NCBI RefSeq assembly: GCF_026262505.1
Contig: NC_067205.1
Location: 18,907,645 to 18,971,644 of the forward strand
Origin: Trichomonas vaginalis G3
Taxonomy: Eukaryota; Parabasalia; Trichomonadida; Trichomonadidae
Direction: 5' to 3'
DNA: 64,000 nt
The notes under the pieces are model-generated. The model searched no databases. It was not told where the DNA came from and was given only the letters and a program-made list of their open reading frames with translations. Positions within the stretch are counted from its first letter, which is position 1; each line of letters opens with the position of its first letter. Below are positions 59,622-64,000 of the stretch, in pieces. A program made the position numbers and the translations under genes.

Positions 59622-60470
59622 ATGCAAGTCAGAAATATTCAGAACATAGCACCGAGTCTAACTGACAAGAGTATAAAGATATACTATGAACATGTTATGA
59701 TGAAACCTACCAAAATTCAAGAAAGTCAGTATACTTATGAATATCCAAGACACTGGGTAGAGTATGTAGGAGGTGAGAAAGCTATTGAAATCAGACAGGT
59801 TCGAAGTATTCCAGCAGGAAGAACAATATTATTGAAGAACTTTAATGTTTTGAGATATAATGATGAAACAAAGAAGCAAGATAGTTTCCCTGTTGCTGTG
59901 TATGTGAACTTAGATACAGGAGATGACATGAAAGTTTTTAATACAAAGCTTCAAACGGTAGTGAGAGAACAACTGACTGCGGAAGGGCATCCATTACCTT
60001 CAGAAGTTACCATAGCATATAATTTTGAAACAAACTCAATAGATTTTAAAGTCATCTCTGCAAAGAAGTCAGGTTTTACATTTAATGAAGCAGATGTATA
60101 TTCGAATGAAAACTTCAAAGCTATTGCATGGTTAGATAATGACGATTGCTTTAAGAAAATATTTAAATACAGTGACTCAACGATGTCAATAGATGACCTT
60201 CGTGGAATGTTACCATCGACGTTTACAGTAGAAGGTTCAGCAGGATTGCTTACAAGATTGTCAATTGGTGGTATTTGGTTTCGTGAGAACATTGTTATAA
60301 AATCCAGTATAAGTGAATTTGCTGAAGAATCTATATTATGTCTTTCAAACCACATGTATTCGCCGCCGAAGCATTATAGTATAACAAACTTTGTCAGTAA
60401 GTTTAACATAAGACTTGTCGAACCTTCTTCAATGAAAGATGTTGTGCTACCCAAAGATGGATGTAAATGA
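59622..60470 (+). CDS. Putative virion protein, FDYP-W family, element B copy 2
   Basis: The protein has 282 residues from ATG 59622, 16 bp from the divergent ATPase start. YEYPRHWVEYVGGEKAIEI near residue 40 matches the family pattern; the rest is beta-rich. It is intact. It ends with a 4-bp overlap (ATGA) with the next gene, so the two are probably co-transcribed. Confidence 0.65.
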   Translation: MQVRNIQNIAPSLTDKSIKIYYEHVMMKPTKIQESQYTYEYPRHWVEYVGGEKAIEIRQVRSIPAGRTILLKNFNVLRYNDETKKQDSFPVAVYVNLDTGDDMKVFNTKLQTVVREQLTAEGHPLPSEVTIAYNFETNSIDFKVISAKKSGFTFNEADVYSNENFKAIAWLDNDDCFKKIFKYSDSTMSIDDLRGMLPSTFTVEGSAGLLTRLSIGGIWFRENIVIKSSISEFAEESILCLSNHMYSPPKHYSITNFVSKFNIRLVEPSSMKDVVLPKDGCK

Positions 60471-60751
60471 CAGAACAAAAGCAACTCATTCGAATTCCAC
60501 AGTATAACAAACATACATTTAAACATTTATTCTTCCTTCCTGAGCATAACATGTTCTTTCAAATACATCCGAGACCAGTTGACTTTTCATTGACTGTGTA
60601 TAAAGATAGAAATAGTTATATCATTAAACCATACGATGACGAAGGTAAGTTATGTAAATTGTACGTTAAGAAGTTAGAGAAAGTTTATGGCTTCAAGTAT
60701 GACTACAATAGGGTTAACACTGATGATGAAGATATTGAGGAAAATTTATGA
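60467..60751 (+). CDS. Small hypothetical protein
   Basis: The protein has 94 residues from ATG 60467, overlapping the upstream stop by four bases. It is alpha/beta with an FFLPEHNMFFQIHPR stretch and an acidic C-terminus. Family unknown; position suggests a virion or assembly factor. Confidence 0.55.
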   Translation: MTEQKQLIRIPQYNKHTFKHLFFLPEHNMFFQIHPRPVDFSLTVYKDRNSYIIKPYDDEGKLCKLYVKKLEKVYGFKYDYNRVNTDDEDIEENL

Positions 60752-61773
60752 GAACATTAGTGAAGTCGTTAGTGAGAACGATAGTGAGAACGTTTATTTT
60801 TTACATTAGTGAGCTCGTTAGTGAAGTGAAGTGGGTGGTGGTTTTGTAAAGTGTCAAATTCACAAGTATTGGGTAAGGTGGAACGCAGTGCCGCCGTACC
60901 CAAGACTTGTATACTAACTTCTGAAATGAAGCTTTGAATCTCTTGTATATCTAATTGTAGAGGTACCTTTTCAAAATGTCTTCTATTGATTAAATTTAAT
61001 CAGTAAAAGTCATTTTGAAAAGGTACATCTCTATAATTGCTATTGAGCATTCACTCTTGGAACCTTAGAGCTCTTGTGTAGTGCATGAAAACTCCAAGAT
61101 TCTAGCATAAAACATATATCATAGACATAATTTCTTCAAATATAATTTAAGGTTATTTTAAAAAAAATTAGAAAAGCGTAATTTAAGGTTATTGAAAAGG
61201 TGACACTTGGCAAATTTGTCCCGCACTCCAAAAATTGATATTTCATATGGTTTTATGATAGATAAGCATTATATTCCCACTCATTATATTCGTAAATTTT
61301 GAGGTTTATCCTTCGCTTTTAAGATCATTGAATTTGATTTTTATATAAAATAGTTATATATTAGAAAATAATATGAGTTTATGTGATATTCTTTTTCAGA
61401 AGATTTTGTGTTCTTCTTCAAAATTTTATTTTTTTATTAAAAAGAATCTTTACAAAATATACATTTACTTTAATTAATATTTAAAAACGTGCTCTATCAA
61501 AAGTTCCAAAAATTCAATATTTTAGCTTTTCTGAGGTGTCACTTTTGATGAATTTCTGTTTACAACAAGCCAATAAACATAATTTTTTACGATTTTGACA
61601 CTTTTGATTTTGATTTTCCTCCTATTATACATTTTCTGAAATTTTGTTAGTCATCATGCACTTAACAATTAAATTTCTTATTTATATTTTAAATATATCA
61701 CAAAATTTGAAGGATTGATTGAAAAAGTTGCAAAGTATTGAAACATTTTTTATATAATTTTATTTCAAAGTGT
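60752..61773. other. Right end of element B and host spacer
   Basis: AGTGAGAACGTT-type 12-bp units repeat at 60752-60820. A GC-rich hairpin (arms GGGTAAGGTGG and CCGCCGTACCC, 60869-60903) may be the terminus of element B. An 86-bp palindrome follows at 60953-61038. No gene is seen from there to 61773. Confidence 0.6.
60953..61038. repeat. 86-bp near-perfect palindrome
   Basis: The left arm GTAGAGGTACCTTTTCAAAA and onward is mirrored by the right arm to TTTTGAAAAGGTACATCTCT, with ATTGATTAAATTTAATCAGT at the centre. It lies just outside element B and looks like a small fold-back element. Confidence 0.9.
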
Positions 61774-62769
61774 ATGTTATTTTTTACCCTAACATCAGAA
61801 AAGCTACGAAGTTCAATTAAAACATATACGTATTCAATAAATTCATATAAACAGCATAGAGATTTGAAATTACAAAAAGAATTTTCAGATTATTACCAAG
61901 AAACTTCTTTTAATGATATAACAAAAAATGAAATTATATCAGGAAGTGGAAGTTATTACATTCATAACACATTATTTACTTTCCATTATAGAAATCGTGC
62001 AGTTTACCTTAATTCCAACAGCAAAGTATTATTAGAAACTTGTACATTTTATAATAACAGCGTCAAAGGAAGAGGTGGATCATTCTATATCGAGAATTCA
62101 GAGTGTATCATAGTTCATATTTGTGTTTCATCATCAACAGTTAGTTCTCTTTCAGGAAGTGCATATTGCATTGTTTCAAATGATAACAATAGGAGTTATG
62201 CATTTGAATGTTCAGTATCGCAATGTAGTGGATATGAAGCTGCATTTTATCATCAAAAGGGAGATATCCAAGTAAGTAATATGAATACATCTTATCATAA
62301 TATTAAAAGAATTGCGGCATATGGAATCCAATGGCCAGATGGAACAGGTATTATTAATTTCACAACAGCATCAAATACTTCATCTTCAGAAGCTCAAGGA
62401 ATTTATCATGAAGGCACATTACATAGTACTTATTGCAATTATTTAAACAATGAATGTAGAGAGACCAACAATGCTATCTTTTATTGTAGAAGTAAATGTA
62501 AATATTCAAAATGTTCATTCATCGAAAATAAGGGAACTTATTTATTTCGGAGAAAACCAGAAATTGAAAACTGTTATTTTGCCGAAAACACTTTTGAACG
62601 AAATGTCCATTATGATGAATCATTTACTTTAGAATCATTTGAGTCATTCAATTCATCTATTGTTCATTATTCAACAGATGGATGTTCTGCAACGTATACA
62701 AGTAAAATTCATAATACATTAAGCATTCTAACATATAGAAATTCGAGATTTAGAATTCTTAGACGCTAA
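61774..62769 (+). CDS. Beta-helix (Pmp-like) surface protein, anchor missing
   Basis: The protein has 331 residues from ATG 61774; earlier in-frame codons are not ATG. The start MLFFTLTS may be a weak signal region. The body repeats short strands with TFYNNS, GGSFYIENS, CSVSQCSG and CSFIEN spacing. It is a right-handed parallel beta-helix architecture typical of trichomonad Pmp-like surface proteins. The end is Arg-rich with no membrane anchor, so it is truncated or secreted. It is a close relative of the copy at 63352. Confidence 0.6.
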   Translation: MLFFTLTSEKLRSSIKTYTYSINSYKQHRDLKLQKEFSDYYQETSFNDITKNEIISGSGSYYIHNTLFTFHYRNRAVYLNSNSKVLLETCTFYNNSVKGRGGSFYIENSECIIVHICVSSSTVSSLSGSAYCIVSNDNNRSYAFECSVSQCSGYEAAFYHQKGDIQVSNMNTSYHNIKRIAAYGIQWPDGTGIINFTTASNTSSSEAQGIYHEGTLHSTYCNYLNNECRETNNAIFYCRSKCKYSKCSFIENKGTYLFRRKPEIENCYFAENTFERNVHYDESFTLESFESFNSSIVHYSTDGCSATYTSKIHNTLSILTYRNSRFRILRR

Positions 62770-63351
62770 GCATAAAAAATGACATTTTTTAGATCATCTA
62801 ATGTTTCTAAAAAATATTATGGTGTCTAATAACGTTCAGTATTCGAATCGAATTCCTGATACAAATTTTTTTCAATTATTTGCTTTTTCAAAAAGTTCGT
62901 AAATTACCCTTTTAATAGAAGTAAAGTAAGCGAGAAATTATCAAATTCATTACTCAAGTAAAGATTATTGTTTGTTTGGTTTATCTAATGGAAAAGGTTG
63001 AATTTTTTTTACTAAAATTATAGTGTGCTATCATGATAAACAATAGTCATACACTTGTATTTAAAGCATTCAATTTTTATAAAAAAAGTTTAGGTTTTCG
63101 AGATTATTATTAGTGATTTTCTGATAAAAATATTGAGGAAATACAATAATCTTTTTCCGATATCTCCTTAGAATTGATTGTATGACTTTCATCAAAAAGT
63201 CGAATATGATCCCATGGCTAAATTTGACACTTACAAAATTACAAAATTTATTATTTGATTTTTAATGAACATGCAAGGTAGATTTTACGATAGCATCAAA
63301 GATATCAAATAAAATCAATAGCCTTTTATTTAAATTTACCAAAATGAAAGA
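62770..63351. other. Intergenic, no feature seen
   Basis: AT-rich spacer between two tandem surface-protein copies; nothing was recognised. Confidence 0.5.
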
Positions 63352-64000
63352 TACAAAATTTCAAATTGCAACTTCAAAGAGATTTTTCAGATTATTACGG
63401 TACAGATGAGTTTGAAGATAAAATTCTGAATGAAACCATATCAGGAAATGGCAGTTATTACATTAATAACGCATTTTTTTCTTTTCATTTTCGAAAAAGA
63501 ACCATATCCATTAGTTCGAATAGTAGTGTATTACTCGAAGCATGCGCGTTTTACAATAATAGCTCCACAGAAAATGGAGGATCAATCTGTATCATCGAAT
63601 CTAATTGCATTTTAGTTCATCTTTGTATTTCTTTATCATCGATTGTTTCAAATAAAAAGTCTGGATGTGTATATTACATTGATCCGATTTATAACAATAG
63701 GTTTAATTATGCATTTGGGTGTTCAATTTCACAATGCATTGGATATGAATCAGCATTTTTCCATCAAAGAGGAGACATCCAAGTAAGTAATATGAACACA
63801 TCTTATCACAAAAATATTGATAGAACTGCAGCATTTGATATAATTATACCAGAAGGAATAGGAATTATTAATTTCACTACTGCATTTAATACTTCTTCTT
63901 CAAATTATTGTGGAATGGAAGTTTTTGGTACTTGTAATATTAGGAAATGTAATTATTTATATAATAAATATTCAGGAGATACTAATTCTATTATACAATG
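63352..64000 (+). pseudogene. Second beta-helix surface protein, no start, runs off window
   Basis: One frame runs from about 63352 to the window end with no ATG at its front; a TGA lies just upstream. It parallels 61774-62769 step by step: EFSDYYQET against DFSDYYGTD, then SGNGSYYINNAFFSFHFRKR, QCIGYESAFFHQRGDIQVSN and INFTTA. It is a tandem paralog that lost its N-terminus, or one with an upstream shift. The C-terminus is outside the window. Confidence 0.6.

Larger units (their letters stand above)
42498..60905. mobile_element. Element B: second, diverged Maverick with PolB, incomplete
   Basis: After the gap the region carries capsid fragment, PolB, integrase remnants, fibre, penton and packaging ATPase genes of a Maverick only distantly related to element A. 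Its left end is lost in the gap. The right end has no A-type terminal repeat; instead a different GC-rich hairpin sits at 60869-60903, perhaps its own terminus. Many frameshifts suggest decay. Confidence 0.82.

Noticed and set aside
16003-60905. Free viral genome or contaminant rather than an integrated element
   Set aside because: Host-type genes on both sides, a candidate target duplication and inverted termini support integration. Contamination of the scaffold across the N gap cannot be fully excluded.

Overview
The window is AT-rich, intron-poor eukaryotic DNA. Host-type genes lie at both ends: a DOCK-family Rho-GTPase exchange factor, one unrecognised 574-residue protein, and truncated beta-helix surface-protein genes. 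Between them are about 45 kb of virus-derived Maverick/Polinton-type elements. Abundant Mavericks, beta-helix surface proteins, compact intergenic spaces and uninterrupted reading frames suggest a trichomonad (Parabasalia, Trichomonas/Tritrichomonas-like). That is an inference; the species cannot be fixed from sequence alone. A 100-N scaffold gap at 42398-42497 shows that this is a draft assembly. Many genes carry single-base frameshifts, including the host DOCK gene. Some may be real decay and some may be uncorrected indels.

Region 1 (1-16000), host side. A long inverted repeat (arms 1-361 and 657-1017) abuts six exact-period 122-bp tandem repeats built of short palindromes (1019-1793). A broken surface-protein locus and the DOCK gene follow. 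At 10170-13241 sits a 3.07-kb transposon with a perfect 9-bp target duplication (ATTCTTATT) and terminal repeats AAGGGTTTCGTTTTGC. It has no gene; its cargo is an array of about 18 long, near-perfect hairpins of two alternating classes. An unknown host gene follows at 13663-15387.

Region 2 (16003-40185), element A. This is a complete 24.2-kb Maverick-like provirus flanked by CGCC(A) and bounded by poly-A/T runs plus a conserved terminal hairpin. It encodes a large basic/coiled-coil virion protein, a double-jelly-roll major capsid protein, a putative penton, an SF3 (D5-like) helicase, an A32/FtsK-type packaging ATPase, an rve integrase, a phage-like collar fibre, membrane-active-looking small proteins, two related putative virion proteins, KilA-N and GIY-YIG accessory genes and a decayed Dam-type methyltransferase. 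It has no DNA polymerase B.

Region 3 (40283-60905), element B. It begins with a rearranged fragment of an A-type left end and is then cut by the assembly gap. Past the gap is a second, deeply diverged Maverick that does carry protein-primed PolB (broken by frameshifts). It also has a capsid protein fragment, penton, ATPase, integrase remnants, a longer fibre and cognates of several element A virion genes. A three-gene accessory block (KilA-N, T5orf172, a 305-313-residue unknown) is far more alike between A and B than their capsid genes are, which points to module exchange.

Region 4 (60906-64000) returns to host-type DNA with an 86-bp palindrome and two tandem beta-helix surface-protein genes, the second running off the window.

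Within the elements, virion genes share a short TTTTTAT-type motif just before ATG, while the accessory block has a different, longer shared leader. Seventeen copies of a palindromic element occur between genes, and their repeated pentamer covaries between copies.
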